A DNA stretch of 64,000 bases from Ferruginibacter sp. (GCA_019638485.1 JAHBTP010000001.1:744001-808000), one strand, 5' to 3'; shown: positions 20,901 to 29,831, counted from the stretch's first letter. Made by a program: numbers and translations. Notes: generated by a model from the letters alone, not told the origin.

Positions 20901-22340
20901 CTAATTACAGCCACAGTAGCCAGCTTGGGATTTTTACCTATGGCACTCAGCACAAGCGCCGGTGCTGAAGTACAAAGGCCATTGGCTACAGTGGTTATTG
21001 GCGGATTAATGTCTGCAACATTTCTCACATTGTTTGTTCTACCCCTGCTTTACATCATATTTTCTACAAAAATGAATCTTAAATCAAAATCTGTTATGAA
21101 GACTGTAATATTTTTCCTTATAGTTTCATTGGCAGGAATGAGTTCCACTGTATCAGCCCAACTTCCAAAAATGATTACTATGGATGATGCAGTAAGCCTT
21201 GCATTAAAAAATAATAATGCTTTAATTGCAAATGACTATAGCCTAAAAGCTGAAAAGGCACTTAAAAGAACAGCTGGTGAATTGCCCAAACTGAATCTTG
21301 GTGCACAGTTAGGACAAAACAATAGTGAACAATTTGACCAAAACTTTCAAATTTCACAATCTATCCCCTTCCCCACAATTTTTAGTGCCAGGAAAGCTTT
21401 TTTAAATTCCTCTATCAAACAACAAGAATGGAATAAGGAAGTGGAGATTAATGAGCTAACCAAAATGGTACGAATGAGTTATTGTGAAATACAATACCTT
21501 CTTTATTACCGGGCTAAATTAAATTATCTGGATAGTCTTTATAATGAGTTTGCCAGAATTGCACTACTCCGATTTAAAACAGGTGATGCAAAAAAAATTG
21601 AATCGCAAACTGCTGAAGCAAAGAAAGGAGAATTGGCTTTAATGGTTAAGCAACATGATGTATTGTATGCTAATGCCTATAATGCCTTGCAAACTTTATT
21701 GAATACTTCAGATTCACTGGTACTTTATTTACCCAATCATATTCAACCTTTAATTCCACCTGAAGCCATTGACTCAGCTATGGTTAAACAGCATCCACTT
21801 ATCAAACGCTTGTGGAATGAATTAACATTAGTGGAAAATAATAAACGGGTTGAAAAAGTATCCGGCTTGCCTGATCTTACTTTTGGATATAATAACCAGT
21901 CTATTATTGGTTTCCAAAATACTACAGGTGTTGAAAAGTATTTTGGTTCCGGTCATCGCTTTAGCTCATATAATGTTGGTATTTCTGTGCCACTTTCATA
22001 TAGTGTAACCCGAGCACGAATACGCGCCCTTGATTTTCAAAAACAAGCTGCTGAATACAGAGCATTGTATCAAACCCAGTTGCAAAAGAGTACTTTTCAG
22101 CAATTGGTAAATCAATATCAATATGATTTGCAGCAATATAATTACTATGTTCAACAGGCACTACCAACGGCTCAAGATATGATTAAGGCCGGACAAGCAG
22201 GCTACTCAACCGGAGATGTGAGTTATGTGGAGTTTTTATTCACGCTTCAAACAGCAACAGATATTGAGTTGAATTTTTTAAATGCAGTGCTGAAGTTAAA
22301 TCAGTCTGTAATAAACTTGAATGCTATTGTAAACAAATAA
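17976..22340 (+). CDS. CzcA/CusA-family metal efflux RND pump fused to a TolC-like outer-membrane factor
   Basis: A 1454-residue fusion. Residues 1 to about 1030 are a heavy-metal RND transporter: first span near residue 12, GKLPIDAVPDITNNQVQI, the TM4 proton-relay motif DFGLIVDGAVIIVE, two porter domains and GVAVLNGIVLINSFNQLE in TM11. Met1041 begins a stretch that looks like a complete signal peptide (MKTVIFFLIVSLAGMSSTVS, then AQ). It is followed by about 390 residues of coiled-coil and beta sequence typical of CzcC/TolC proteins. Such fusions are known in Bacteroidota. The system exports a heavy-metal cation (Cu/Ag or Zn/Co/Cd); the metal cannot be read with confidence. The stop overlaps the first possible start of the adaptor gene by one base. 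Confidence 0.92.
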   Translation: MLNKIIRFSISNKLIIGILTIGLAVWGVWSAGKLPIDAVPDITNNQVQIITVCPTLAGQEVEQLVTFPVEQSIANIPDIEEIRSISRFGLSVVTVVFNDDVDIYFARQLINERLQFAVEEIPKGIGTPEMGPVSTGLGEVYQYIIHPQKGSEKKYDAKDLRTMQDWIVARQLYGTPGIVEVNSFGGELKEYEVAVNPYRLKAMDISIPEIFTALEQNNQNTGGAYIDKRPNAYFIRGIGMATSLEDVKHIPIKSAGGVPIFISDVADVRFGNAIRYGALTYNGEVDAVGGVVMMLKGENSNEVVKRIKEKLPVIQKSLPDDVVIEPYLDRTNLVNRAISTVERNLIEGALIVIFVLILFLGNLRAGLIVASAIPLSMLFALGMMHVFGVSANLMSLGAIDFGLIVDGAVIIVEATLHHLQMRRSNIPFSKKEMDEEVFLSASGIMRSAMFGIIIILIVYLPVLSLVGIEGKMFKPMAQTVSFAIVGALILSVTYIPMMSALFLPKRLNTRKTISDRMMEALQRFYHPLLTKAIKFKYAVITGAAILFFGSVILFRSMGGEFIPQLQEGDFAFHCILPQGTSLGQSVETAMYASRIIKRFEEVEMVVGKTGSAEVPTDPMPPEGTDLMIILKPKKDWPVKKSYNELADELLDSLEAIPGAFFEKNQPIQMRFNELMTGVRQDVAVKIFGENMDTLAEYAKRASKIIEEVKGSTAVQVEKVGGLPQINVEYDRTRIANYGLTIQTVNDVLSTAFAGKKAGLIFENERRFDLVVRLDSAHRTGIEDVSNLMIPTQTGNQVPLSQLAKVSLDVGAAQISREAGRRRIVIGFNVSNRDIQSLVNEIKQELSQKIKLPTGYYFTYGGQFEHLQQATSRLLIAVPISLLLIFVLLYFTFHSLKQSALIFTAIPLSAIGGVASLWLRDMPFSISAGIGFIALFGVAVLNGIVLINSFNQLEKQGMHNLMDRVLEGTKTRLRPVLITATVASLGFLPMALSTSAGAEVQRPLATVVIGGLMSATFLTLFVLPLLYIIFSTKMNLKSKSVMKTVIFFLIVSLAGMSSTVSAQLPKMITMDDAVSLALKNNNALIANDYSLKAEKALKRTAGELPKLNLGAQLGQNNSEQFDQNFQISQSIPFPTIFSARKAFLNSSIKQQEWNKEVEINELTKMVRMSYCEIQYLLYYRAKLNYLDSLYNEFARIALLRFKTGDAKKIESQTAEAKKGELALMVKQHDVLYANAYNALQTLLNTSDSLVLYLPNHIQPLIPPEAIDSAMVKQHPLIKRLWNELTLVENNKRVEKVSGLPDLTFGYNNQSIIGFQNTTGVEKYFGSGHRFSSYNVGISVPLSYSVTRARIRALDFQKQAAEYRALYQTQLQKSTFQQLVNQYQYDLQQYNYYVQQALPTAQDMIKAGQAGYSTGDVSYVEFLFTLQTATDIELNFLNAVLKLNQSVINLNAIVNK

Positions 22341-22363
22341 TGTTTATTTATATGAATACTATA

Positions 22364-23572
22364 ATGAAAAAATTGATAATTGCGAGCTGTGTAATTTTTC
22401 TTTTTTCATGCAAGAATAATGAAAAGAAGGAGGAAACTTCAAAAGAGGTAGCTTCGGTATCGCATGAAGATGAAAACCGGGTTTGGTTGTCTCCATTACA
22501 AATTAAAGGAGTAAATATAACTTTTGGAAAGATTGAAATGAAAGAACTTACAGCAACTATTAGGGCTAATGGTGCGCTGAATGTGCCTAATAACCACAGA
22601 GCCAGCATTACCTCATTATATCCTGGAGTTATTCAAAGCCTTAATGTGCAGGTAGGTGATGATGTAAAGAAAGGACAAGTGCTGGCCACCATTGCCAATC
22701 CTCAATTTTTAAAATTGCAAGAGGAGTATCTCTCATTAAAAAGCAAGATTACACTTGCTGAACAAGAGTTCCAACGGCAAAGGGATTTGAATAATGGGAA
22801 TGCCGGTGCCGGTAGAAATTTACAAACTGCAGAGGCGGAACTTTCCGGCCTTACTATCAGGCAGGCTGCGGTTCAACAAGAGCTACAGTTAATGGGAATA
22901 AAGGTGAATCGCCTTAATAAGGATAACTTGATTTCTTCCTTAACTGTTGTAAGTCCAATTGATGGTGTGATTAGTGAACTATATGCAAAGATTGGAAGCT
23001 ATGCAGATGTTTCAGCTCCCATTGCAGATGTGGTGGACAATAGTTTTTTGCATCTTGATTTAAATGTATTTGAAAAGGATTTGCCTTTATTGAAAGTAGG
23101 ACAGATTATACATTTTACGTTAACCAATAATCCTATTAGAGAGTATGATGCTGAAATTTTTAGTATAGGAGCCTCATTTGAAAATGAAAGTAAAACTATT
23201 CCGGTTCATGCTAAAGTAAATGGAAATAAAATAGGATTAATTGATGGAATGAATATTACCGGGATTGTAAGTTTGAATAATGCTTTAATGCCTGCAGTTT
23301 TAAATGATGCTGTAGTAAGAGATGGTGGAAAGTACTATATTTTTATGGTTATAGATGATGATAGTCATGCACATAATACTACAGAAGATTCTTTGCACCA
23401 CAATAATAAAGGAACATCATTTTTAAGAATAGAGGTAATTCCGGGAATTAGTGATATGGGTTACACATCTATTACGCCTATAAATGAATTACCACCCAAT
23501 GCTATTATTGTAACCCAAAGTGCATTTTTTATAAATGCTAAATTGGTTAATAGTGGTGAGCATGAGCATTAA
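22364..23572 (+). CDS. Periplasmic adaptor lipoprotein of the metal efflux pump (CzcB/CusB type)
   Basis: A 402-residue membrane-fusion protein. MKKLIIASCVIFLFSC is a lipoprotein signal ending in a lipobox. Met codons at 22340 and 22352 are possible alternative starts. A barrel-sandwich half-motif (YPGVIQSLNVQVGDDVKKGQ) is followed by a helical hairpin of about 80 residues and the return strand (VVSPIDGVISELYAKIGSYA), then a beta-barrel domain (LNVFEKDLPLLKVGQ). A His-rich loop (DDDSHAHN) and a C-terminal HEH could touch metal. It links the inner-membrane pump to the outer-membrane factor. The gene directly follows the fusion gene in the same operon. Confidence 0.93.
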   Translation: MKKLIIASCVIFLFSCKNNEKKEETSKEVASVSHEDENRVWLSPLQIKGVNITFGKIEMKELTATIRANGALNVPNNHRASITSLYPGVIQSLNVQVGDDVKKGQVLATIANPQFLKLQEEYLSLKSKITLAEQEFQRQRDLNNGNAGAGRNLQTAEAELSGLTIRQAAVQQELQLMGIKVNRLNKDNLISSLTVVSPIDGVISELYAKIGSYADVSAPIADVVDNSFLHLDLNVFEKDLPLLKVGQIIHFTLTNNPIREYDAEIFSIGASFENESKTIPVHAKVNGNKIGLIDGMNITGIVSLNNALMPAVLNDAVVRDGGKYYIFMVIDDDSHAHNTTEDSLHHNNKGTSFLRIEVIPGISDMGYTSITPINELPPNAIIVTQSAFFINAKLVNSGEHEH

Positions 23573-23588
23573 AGAGCTTTTCAAAAAG

Positions 23589-24482
23589 CTATTTCTTGTT
23601 TCTAAGTGCTGACAGTTTTCTAAACAATTCCTTTTCTTCTTCAGAAAGATTGGTTGGAAGAGAAATTTGAAATGTAATGTATAAATCACCAAATTGTCCG
23701 TTTGATTTATATTTTGCAAAACCTTTTCCCGGTACACGTGTTTTGGAATAGGGTTGCGTTTCAGGTTTTACTTTTAACCTAATTGGGCCGTGAAGCGTAT
23801 TAATAGTAATTGAGCCTCCCAGCATGGCGGTATAAAGATCTATTTCTTGAGTAAATTCCAGATCATTTCCATTTCTGGTGAAATGCGTGTCGTTGATTAC
23901 ATGGAAGGTGATGTATAAATCTCCGGCAGTACCATTGTTTCGACCCGGTTGTCCATAGCCTTTTAATCTGATTTGTTGTCCCTCTTCAATACCTGCAGGG
24001 ATAGTTAAGCGTACCGCTTTTCCATTTATCTGAAATGTTTCCTGATGAGTGGTGAATGCTTCAGTAAGTCGGGTTTCTATTGTTGCGCGTGTGTCAGCAC
24101 CTTTAGTACTCCGGGTTTGCCTACTTCCACCGCCAAACATGGAATTAAAGAAATCTGAAAAGCCACCACCTCCAAATTCAAAATCTCCAAAGTCATAACC
24201 ACCTTGCTGGCCACCTCCTCCGTAATTACGCTGTTGCTGCGCTTTTTCATAGGCCTCACTATGCTGCCAATCCTTGCCATACTTATCATATTTCTTTCTT
24301 TTTTCAGGATCACTCAACACTTCGTTCGCTTCGTTAATTTCTTGAAACTTTTTATTTGATGCAGCATCGTTATTGGTGTCGGGATGATATTTACGTGCCA
24401 GCTTACGATAAGCTTTTTTGATTTCATCCGCAGAGGCATTTTTCGAAATGCCCAACACTTGATAATAGTCAATGAATTCCAT
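23589..24482 (-). CDS. CbpA-like DnaJ co-chaperone (type II Hsp40)
   Basis: A 297-residue J-domain protein. The J-domain covers residues 4-68 with the HPD motif at 33-35 (RKYHPDTNN). A Gly/Phe-rich linker follows (about 85-120), then two C-terminal substrate-binding beta domains ([29 protein letters not shown]). There is no zinc-finger domain, which separates it from DnaJ and matches CbpA. It would stimulate DnaK ATPase activity. Its stop is 17 bp from the stop of the convergent metal-efflux adaptor. A -7 box (TAATTTTG) lies 16 bp before the start codon. Confidence 0.93.
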   Translation of the reverse strand: MEFIDYYQVLGISKNASADEIKKAYRKLARKYHPDTNNDAASNKKFQEINEANEVLSDPEKRKKYDKYGKDWQHSEAYEKAQQQRNYGGGGQQGGYDFGDFEFGGGGFSDFFNSMFGGGSRQTRSTKGADTRATIETRLTEAFTTHQETFQINGKAVRLTIPAGIEEGQQIRLKGYGQPGRNNGTAGDLYITFHVINDTHFTRNGNDLEFTQEIDLYTAMLGGSITINTLHGPIRLKVKPETQPYSKTRVPGKGFAKYKSNGQFGDLYITFQISLPTNLSEEEKELFRKLSALRNKK

Positions 24483-24498
24483 AGAAATAAAATCCTTA

Positions 24499-24506
24499 CA
24501 AAATTA
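24499..24506 (-). promoter_or_regulatory. Bacteroidota -7 promoter box of the CbpA-like gene
   Basis: The minus-strand sequence TAATTTTG lies 16 nt before the start codon at 24482. The implied leader is about 12 nt. It lies inside the short gap after the HU/SPOR gene, so the co-chaperone can be transcribed separately. Confidence 0.5.
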
Positions 24507-24533
24507 CATCAAGTGTTTTAAATGATAATCATT

Positions 24534-25409
24534 CTACTTATTTACAATAAATACCTTGTTGCCATAAAAATGACTTAATGAATCAAGCACCCGGCTGCTA
24601 TCAGATTTTGCTCCTTTAATTTGCATAGTTAATAGATAGGTTATTGAATCTACGGTCACTACGGATAATAACCGGTCAGGTCCGCTTAATTGTACTTTTT
24701 TTGAATTGGCAGCAGCCAAAGTATAATATCGCTTAATAGCTACTGTATATACAGAATCATTAATAAGAACATGTTGTTGGATAGTGTCTTTTTTAATAGA
24801 ATCGGGTTGCACCGGAAAAAGGGTAGTAGAAGTGTCTTTTACGGAGTTAGTAACAGGTTGCTTTATAAATTGCCTCTCACCAGCCAAGTAAATGATGGAA
24901 GTTGCTACAACGATGATTAATAATAACGAACTTATTCCTATCATCCAGGCTCTTTTGTTTGAACGCTTTTTTTGTGGCGTAGCAAAACTTATATCGTTGG
25001 TAATATTTTCTAAAATCGGTTTGTCAATAATGAGTTTTGGGTTTTCTAAATGCCCTTGTATAAACTGGTAATCTCCATTTTGTGTTTTCTGCAAGGCGCC
25101 TAAGCCTTCAATGATATAGGGTTTGCCTATATTTAAATATTCTCTGCTTAAAATAATAAATGAATCTAAATCAGAGGTGGCTAATGGCTTTATCTTTCTC
25201 GTGGTTTGAACAATAAAATCAATTAAACCTTCATCATGTTCTGCATGTGGGTTGTAAGTAAATTGAATCGCATTTTCTGGCAATTGAACTTCTTTATTAT
25301 CATCAGCCTGGGGTACCACATCAGTAGCAAAGGAAAAGGTGCCAATGTGTTGTAGGGTTACCGATTTATTGGTAAACAAATACTGAACTATTAATTGCTC
25401 TATTTTCAT
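24534..25409 (-). CDS. HU-like / SPOR-type single-span membrane protein
   Basis: A 291-residue protein. The N-terminal 120 residues (IEQLIVQYLFTNKSVTLQHI, then GKPYIIEGLGALQKT) resemble the paired CCDC81-like prokaryotic HU domains seen in Bacteroidota. A membrane span follows at about 155-177 (WMIGISSLLLIIVVATSIIY), then a Ser/Thr/Asp linker and a C-terminal 80-residue SPOR-like alpha/beta domain (YTVAIKRYYTLAAANSK ... FYGNKVFIVNK). The layout puts HU in the cytoplasm and SPOR in the periplasm, which suggests a link between nucleoid or cytoplasm and septal peptidoglycan. That role is inference. Confidence 0.75.
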   Translation of the reverse strand: MKIEQLIVQYLFTNKSVTLQHIGTFSFATDVVPQADDNKEVQLPENAIQFTYNPHAEHDEGLIDFIVQTTRKIKPLATSDLDSFIILSREYLNIGKPYIIEGLGALQKTQNGDYQFIQGHLENPKLIIDKPILENITNDISFATPQKKRSNKRAWMIGISSLLLIIVVATSIIYLAGERQFIKQPVTNSVKDTSTTLFPVQPDSIKKDTIQQHVLINDSVYTVAIKRYYTLAAANSKKVQLSGPDRLLSVVTVDSITYLLTMQIKGAKSDSSRVLDSLSHFYGNKVFIVNK

Positions 25410-25425
25410 TCTATAATGATTACAA

Positions 25426-25433
25426 CAAACCTA
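25426..25433 (-). promoter_or_regulatory. Bacteroidota -7 promoter box of the HU/SPOR gene
   Basis: The minus-strand sequence TAGGTTTG lies 16 nt before the start at 25409. It is divergent from the plus-strand box at 25475, so the 77-bp gap holds two promoters. Confidence 0.5.
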
Positions 25434-25474
25434 CAAGGAATTGATAAATTTTCAAAGAGAACCGAAGAATGGTT

Positions 25475-25482
25475 TACTTTTG
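25475..25482 (+). promoter_or_regulatory. Bacteroidota -7 promoter box directly abutting a start codon
   Basis: TACTTTTG ends 4 nt before the ATG at 25487. If the -7 spacing is standard, transcription starts at or next to the A of the ATG, giving a leaderless mRNA; the next in-frame Met is at 25505. Confidence 0.5.
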
Positions 25483-25486
25483 TGTC

Positions 25487-25822
25487 ATGTTATCTGCAGA
25501 AGAAATGAAATTTATTCAATATTGGGAAGATGTGCGTGAGTTTGAGAGTTCTTTTTTGCGAAAAATGGTTAGAGGTATTCCATTTGCCAGTTTGTTTTGT
25601 ATGCCAATTTTAATATTCTTTATTGCTGTATATATATTTTTTCCCGATTGGTATGCAAAGGTTTCGGGCGAGGCATCTGCCGGAGCTGTTGTTTCGGTTA
25701 TTGTAGCTGTTGTTGTGTCTATTGTTTTTATCGCTTTTTTTAAAATGCATTTTCGTTGGGAGATGAATGAGCAACATTATTTAGAGTTGAAGCATAAGCA
25801 AAGGCATAGTGAGGCGGGTTAG
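25487..25822 (+). CDS. Small two-span membrane protein, unknown function
   Basis: A 111-residue protein with a hydrophilic N-terminus (SAEEMKFIQYWEDVREFESS), two hydrophobic segments (about 34-55 and 65-87) and a charged tail ending in KHKQRHSEAG. The pattern is that of a small inner-membrane protein with both ends in the cytoplasm. I do not recognise a family beyond conserved Bacteroidota hypothetical proteins. The start at 25487 is only 4 nt past a promoter box; the Met at 25505 is the alternative. It is followed after 69 bp by serine dehydratase on the same strand. Confidence 0.7.
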   Translation: MLSAEEMKFIQYWEDVREFESSFLRKMVRGIPFASLFCMPILIFFIAVYIFFPDWYAKVSGEASAGAVVSVIVAVVVSIVFIAFFKMHFRWEMNEQHYLELKHKQRHSEAG

Positions 25823-25891
25823 TTTCTATTCCAAATTCTATGATGTGCAACTATTATATTTAAATTAGCTCTTTAATTTAAAAATTACGCC

Positions 25892-27325
25892 TTGAGTCAC
25901 GAAGCCATTTCAGTTTTTGATATGTTTAAAATAGGGGTGGGCCCCAGCAGTAGCCATACTCTTGGCCCTTGGAAAGCGGCTTTGGCATTAGTGCATAGTT
26001 TGGAAAGCAATAAACAACTAAAAAAGGTAAAGCGGGTTAAAACACTTTTATATGGTTCTTTAGCAAAAACCGGTGCAGGTCATGGTACCGATGTGGCTAT
26101 TCAATTGGGTTTGATAGGGGCTGACCCGGTAACATTTCCGGTGGAAAATATTAATCAGGTAATTCAGGAAATGTTTGAGAAGAAAGAAATGCTGCTAAAT
26201 GCAACACATCCAATTGAGTTTAACAGACCGGAAGATATTGTTTTCCTTTATGCAGAATCATTACCCTATCATCCTAATGCGCTCACCTTCGTTGTAGAAT
26301 TAGAAGGAGGAGATACCCTTGCTGAAACATATTATTCTGTAGGAGGTGGGTTTATTCATAAGGAAGGAGAGCAGGCTGCACAAAGTAATCAGGTGGAATT
26401 ACCATTTCCTATAAATACCGGAGAAGATTTACAGCATTGGTGTAGAAAAACAGGACTAAATATTTCAGAGGTAGTTTTTCAAAATGAATTATCATGGCGT
26501 AATCATGAGGATACTATTAATGGTTTATTGAAGATATGGGAAGTTATGAAGCAATCGGTGTACTTGGGTTGCCACTCTAATGAATCCTATCTACCGGGAG
26601 GATTGAATGTAAAACGCCGGGCTGCAGCATTAAATAGGAAATTGTTAAATAATGCGGTGTACACAGGATTTGACCAATGGATAAATGCTATTCGCCAAGG
26701 CGGTAACGATTTTAAATATATTCTTGATTGGGTAAGCTGTTTTGCGCTTGCGGTAAATGAACAAAATGCAGCATTCGGCAGGGTGGTTACCTCACCAACC
26801 AATGGAGCAGCCGGCGTGATACCGGCAGTGATTCTTTATCATCAAATATTTGTAGAGCGCGAATCATCAAATGAAAAAATTTTAACCTTCCTTGCTACCG
26901 CATCAGAAATTGGTTGTTTGTTTAAAAAGGGAGCTACCTTATCGGCTGCAATGGGTGGTTGTCAGGCCGAAATAGGCGTGAGTAGCGCAATGGCTGCAGC
27001 AGGGTTAACAGAAGTGATGGGCGGAACACAACGGCAAGCTATGATGGCGGCCGAAATAGCAATGGAACACCATTTGGGTATGACCTGTGATCCGATAAAG
27101 GGCTTGGTTCAGGTACCTTGCATTGAACGAAATACAATGGGTGCAATAAAGGCTATAACAGCTAGTCAGCTTGCTTTACAAAGCGCACCGGATTATGCAA
27201 GAGTAAGCCTCGATGGGGTAATTAAAACCATGTGGGATACTGCATTAGATATGAATACTAAGTATAAGGAAACAGCAGATGGTGGACTGGCAGTGAATAT
27301 CCCCATTAGCCTAAGCGAATGTTAG
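25892..27325 (+). CDS. L-serine ammonia-lyase (iron-sulfur, single chain)
   Basis: A 477-residue [4Fe-4S]-dependent L-serine dehydratase that converts L-serine to pyruvate and ammonia. The family opening [20 protein letters not shown] lies at residues 7-26. That places the start at the TTG at 25892; the first ATG is inside this conserved block. The three cluster cysteines are seen in [16 protein letters not shown] and [10 protein letters not shown]. The central stretch [14 protein letters not shown] is also diagnostic. Both the beta-like N-terminal and catalytic alpha-like domains are in one chain. No ACT domain is apparent. Confidence 0.95.
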   Translation: MSHEAISVFDMFKIGVGPSSSHTLGPWKAALALVHSLESNKQLKKVKRVKTLLYGSLAKTGAGHGTDVAIQLGLIGADPVTFPVENINQVIQEMFEKKEMLLNATHPIEFNRPEDIVFLYAESLPYHPNALTFVVELEGGDTLAETYYSVGGGFIHKEGEQAAQSNQVELPFPINTGEDLQHWCRKTGLNISEVVFQNELSWRNHEDTINGLLKIWEVMKQSVYLGCHSNESYLPGGLNVKRRAAALNRKLLNNAVYTGFDQWINAIRQGGNDFKYILDWVSCFALAVNEQNAAFGRVVTSPTNGAAGVIPAVILYHQIFVERESSNEKILTFLATASEIGCLFKKGATLSAAMGGCQAEIGVSSAMAAAGLTEVMGGTQRQAMMAAEIAMEHHLGMTCDPIKGLVQVPCIERNTMGAIKAITASQLALQSAPDYARVSLDGVIKTMWDTALDMNTKYKETADGGLAVNIPISLSEC

Positions 27326-27400
27326 TACGAATATGATTCCATTGACTTGGGTCACACTTAATTATTATCATAGCGCATTTTTATCTCTTATAGGTTAAAG

Positions 27401-27408
27401 TAATTTTG
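27401..27408 (+). promoter_or_regulatory. Bacteroidota -7 promoter box of the pirin gene
   Basis: TAATTTTG ends 13 nt before the ATG at 27422, leaving a leader of about 10 nt. No clear -33 TTTG is seen. Confidence 0.5.
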
Positions 27409-27421
27409 CCTAATTAAATTA

Positions 27422-28303
27422 ATGAATATGGCAAATAGATCAGTAAACAACGTGTTTGCACCTGCACCTCCACATTTCGTAGGTGATGGATTTAGAGTGC
27501 ATAATTTTATTCCCGGCTTTGCTCCGCTATCCATGAAGAGAATGGACCCTTTTATAATGCTTGACTATAATTCAACATTTTATTTCCCACCATCTCCGGT
27601 TCCAAGAGGAGTGGATGTGCATCCTCATAGGGGATTTGAAACGGTAACCATTGCTTATAAAGGAAGTGTTGCACACAATGACAGTAAAGGCGGCTCCGGT
27701 GTAATTAATGAAGGAGATGTGCAATGGATGACTGCTGCATCAGGCGTTTTGCATAAAGAATACCATGAAAAAGAGTTTTCAAAGAAGGGAGGTGATTTTC
27801 AAATGGTTCAATTGTGGGTTAATTTATTAGCAAAGGATAAGATGTCACCACCAAAATATCAGGCTATTACCGCATCTAAAATGACTCATGTGCCTATCAA
27901 AAATGGAAAAGGTTTTATTGAAGTGATTGCAGGTGCATATCATGAACATAAAGGACCGGCTTTTACTTTTACACCGGTTAACCTGATGAATGCAAAGTTA
28001 AAAAAGGGAGATAAAGTGGATTTTAGTTTTCCTGCCCATTACAATACGGCTCTGTTGGTAATTGAAGGTGAAGTAACGGTAAACGATACACGCAATGCGG
28101 CTACCGATCATTTTGTGCTTTTTGATAATGATGCCGATGCGTTTTCTATTGAAGCCAAAGAAGATGCCATTGTTTTAATAATGAGTGGAGAACCTTTAAA
28201 TGAACCCATTGCATCCCATGGCCCTTTTGTTATGAATACTAGGGAAGAATTGCAGCAAGCTTTTGTTGATTTTCAAAATGGCGCTTTTGGCAGTTTGAAC
28301 TAA
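27422..28303 (+). CDS. Pirin-family bicupin protein
   Basis: A 293-residue bicupin. The N-terminal cupin holds the metal-binding residues in VDVHPHRGFETVT and GVLHKEYHE, matching the His-His-His-Glu set of pirins. The C-terminal cupin (LLVIEGEVTVND) lacks the histidines, as in other pirins. Some bacterial pirins have quercetinase activity and others are regulatory; the role here cannot be told from sequence. It is probably monocistronic, with its own promoter-like box and a strong terminator after the stop. Confidence 0.93.
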   Translation: MNMANRSVNNVFAPAPPHFVGDGFRVHNFIPGFAPLSMKRMDPFIMLDYNSTFYFPPSPVPRGVDVHPHRGFETVTIAYKGSVAHNDSKGGSGVINEGDVQWMTAASGVLHKEYHEKEFSKKGGDFQMVQLWVNLLAKDKMSPPKYQAITASKMTHVPIKNGKGFIEVIAGAYHEHKGPAFTFTPVNLMNAKLKKGDKVDFSFPAHYNTALLVIEGEVTVNDTRNAATDHFVLFDNDADAFSIEAKEDAIVLIMSGEPLNEPIASHGPFVMNTREELQQAFVDFQNGAFGSLN

Positions 28304-28324
28304 ACTTGATTGAATACTATTTCC

Positions 28325-28352
28325 AGCCGCTTAGTAGATAAGCGGCTTTTTT
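28325..28352 (+). terminator. Rho-independent terminator of the pirin gene
   Basis: AGCCGCTTA, GTAGA loop and TAAGCGGCT form a perfect 9-bp stem, followed by five or more T. The T-run reaches the stop codon of the convergent smpB gene. Confidence 0.85.
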
Positions 28353-28788
28353 ATACCCGGTATTTTCTTCTGATATCTCGCTCCACATCCCTGCTTCGTA
28401 AAGTTTCTCGCTTATCATGTGCTTTTTTTCCCCTGCCTAAACCTATTTCTAATTTAAAATATCCGCTATCTGCTAAAAAAATCCTTAAAGGAATAATGGC
28501 ATATCCTTTTTCCTTGCTTTTTGCTTCTAATTTGCGTAACTCTCTTTTATTTAGCAAAAGCTTTCGCTCACGAACCGGATCGTGATTAGTATAACTCCCA
28601 AATTTATATTCAGGAATATGCAGGCTTTTCACATACAATTCGCCGTGTTGAAAAAAGCAAAAACTATCAGCAAATGATGCCTTTCCTTCACGAAGTGATT
28701 TTATTTCCGTGCCTTGTAAAACCAATCCGGCTAAAAATCGAATTTCAAAAAAATACTCATGAAAGGCTTTCCGGTTATTCAGTTCCAA
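28351..28788 (-). CDS. smpB: SsrA-binding protein SmpB
   Basis: A 145-residue RNA-binding protein that delivers tmRNA to stalled ribosomes. Landmarks are NNRKAFHEYFFEIRFLAGLVL, GTEIKSLREGKASFADSF, the GRGKKAHDKRETLRSRD stretch near the C-terminus and the basic tail DIRRKYRV. Length is normal. No ssrA (tmRNA) gene is visible in this window. It is separated from accD by about 95 bp upstream. Confidence 0.97.
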   Translation of the reverse strand: MELNNRKAFHEYFFEIRFLAGLVLQGTEIKSLREGKASFADSFCFFQHGELYVKSLHIPEYKFGSYTNHDPVRERKLLLNKRELRKLEAKSKEKGYAIIPLRIFLADSGYFKLEIGLGRGKKAHDKRETLRSRDVERDIRRKYRV

Positions 28789-28883
28789 AATAATGAATTG
28801 TATTAGTAAAGCTACATTGAGTTAAACAGGTAAATACAAAAAGGGGGCTTAGCCTAATGTAATAATGAAAGAATCAAAATAAA

Positions 28884-29798
28884 TTAGCCAGAGAAAAGTT
28901 CTATTAAATTGGCAAGTTTTTCTTTCAATACCTTTCTATCAACTATAAAATCCAAAAATCCGTGCTCCAGCAAAAATTCACTCCGTTGAAATCCTTCCGG
29001 TAAGTCCTTTTTAATGGTTTCTTTAATTACTCTGGGTCCGGCAAAGCCAATCAGCGCACCGGGCTCACCCATAATAATATCCCCTAACATGGCAAAGGAA
29101 GCAGTAGTGCCTCCAAAGGTTGGATCGGTGCAGAGTGAAAAATAAGGAATCTTGGCATCGCTTAAGCGAGATAGTTTGGCTGATGTTTTGGCTAATTGCA
29201 TTAATGAAAACGCAGATTCCATCATTCGAGCTCCACCACTCTTGTTTATTATTAAAAGTGGGATATGATGTTCCACACAATAATCACATGCCCGGCTGAT
29301 TTTTTCACCCATTACTCCACCCAAACTTCCGCCAATGAATTCAAAATCCATACAGGCAACCACAATATCTTTTTCATTTATTTTTCCGTGTGCAACGGTA
29401 ATAGAATCGTGGATATGCGTTTTTGAATATGTTTCTTCTAATCGTTTGCTGTAAGGCTTTAAATCTACAAAACCGAGCTGGTCCTTAGAACGGATGTTTT
29501 CAAATAATTCTGTAAACTGGTTATTGTCAAACAGAATTTCAAAGTATTCATCACTACCAATGCGATGATGATAATTACACTTTGGGCAGGTGAATTTATT
29601 TTCTTGCAATTCGGTAATGGTACAAGTGAATTTACAGTTGGGACATTTACTCCACAGCCCTTCCGGAGCATCTTTTTTATCTTTGGTAGATGTAAGAATG
29701 CCTTTCTTCATTCGTCTAAACCAACTGGGTCTGCCTTCTTCCATTGAATTATCTTCCCCTAAAAGGTGTGTTGAAAAATCGTCTTCCTCGTTAGCCAT
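28884..29798 (-). CDS. accD: Acetyl-CoA carboxylase carboxyltransferase subunit beta
   Basis: A 304-residue subunit of the carboxyltransferase that forms malonyl-CoA for fatty-acid synthesis. The N-terminal zinc ribbon has Cys52, Cys55, Cys71 and Cys74 (CPNC ... CPKC). The crotonase-like core shows GGSLGGVMGEKISRACDYC, NKSGGARMMESAFSLMQLAK and DPTFGGTTASFAMLGDI. Length matches the family. The partner accA is not in the window. A terminator separates it from the upstream aldolase gene, so it probably has its own promoter, although I see no clear -7 box. Confidence 0.97.
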   Translation of the reverse strand: MANEEDDFSTHLLGEDNSMEEGRPSWFRRMKKGILTSTKDKKDAPEGLWSKCPNCKFTCTITELQENKFTCPKCNYHHRIGSDEYFEILFDNNQFTELFENIRSKDQLGFVDLKPYSKRLEETYSKTHIHDSITVAHGKINEKDIVVACMDFEFIGGSLGGVMGEKISRACDYCVEHHIPLLIINKSGGARMMESAFSLMQLAKTSAKLSRLSDAKIPYFSLCTDPTFGGTTASFAMLGDIIMGEPGALIGFAGPRVIKETIKKDLPEGFQRSEFLLEHGFLDFIVDRKVLKEKLANLIELFSG

Positions 29799-29831
29799 TT
29801 TTTAAAGTTAATACTAAAAATTGCTCAAAAT

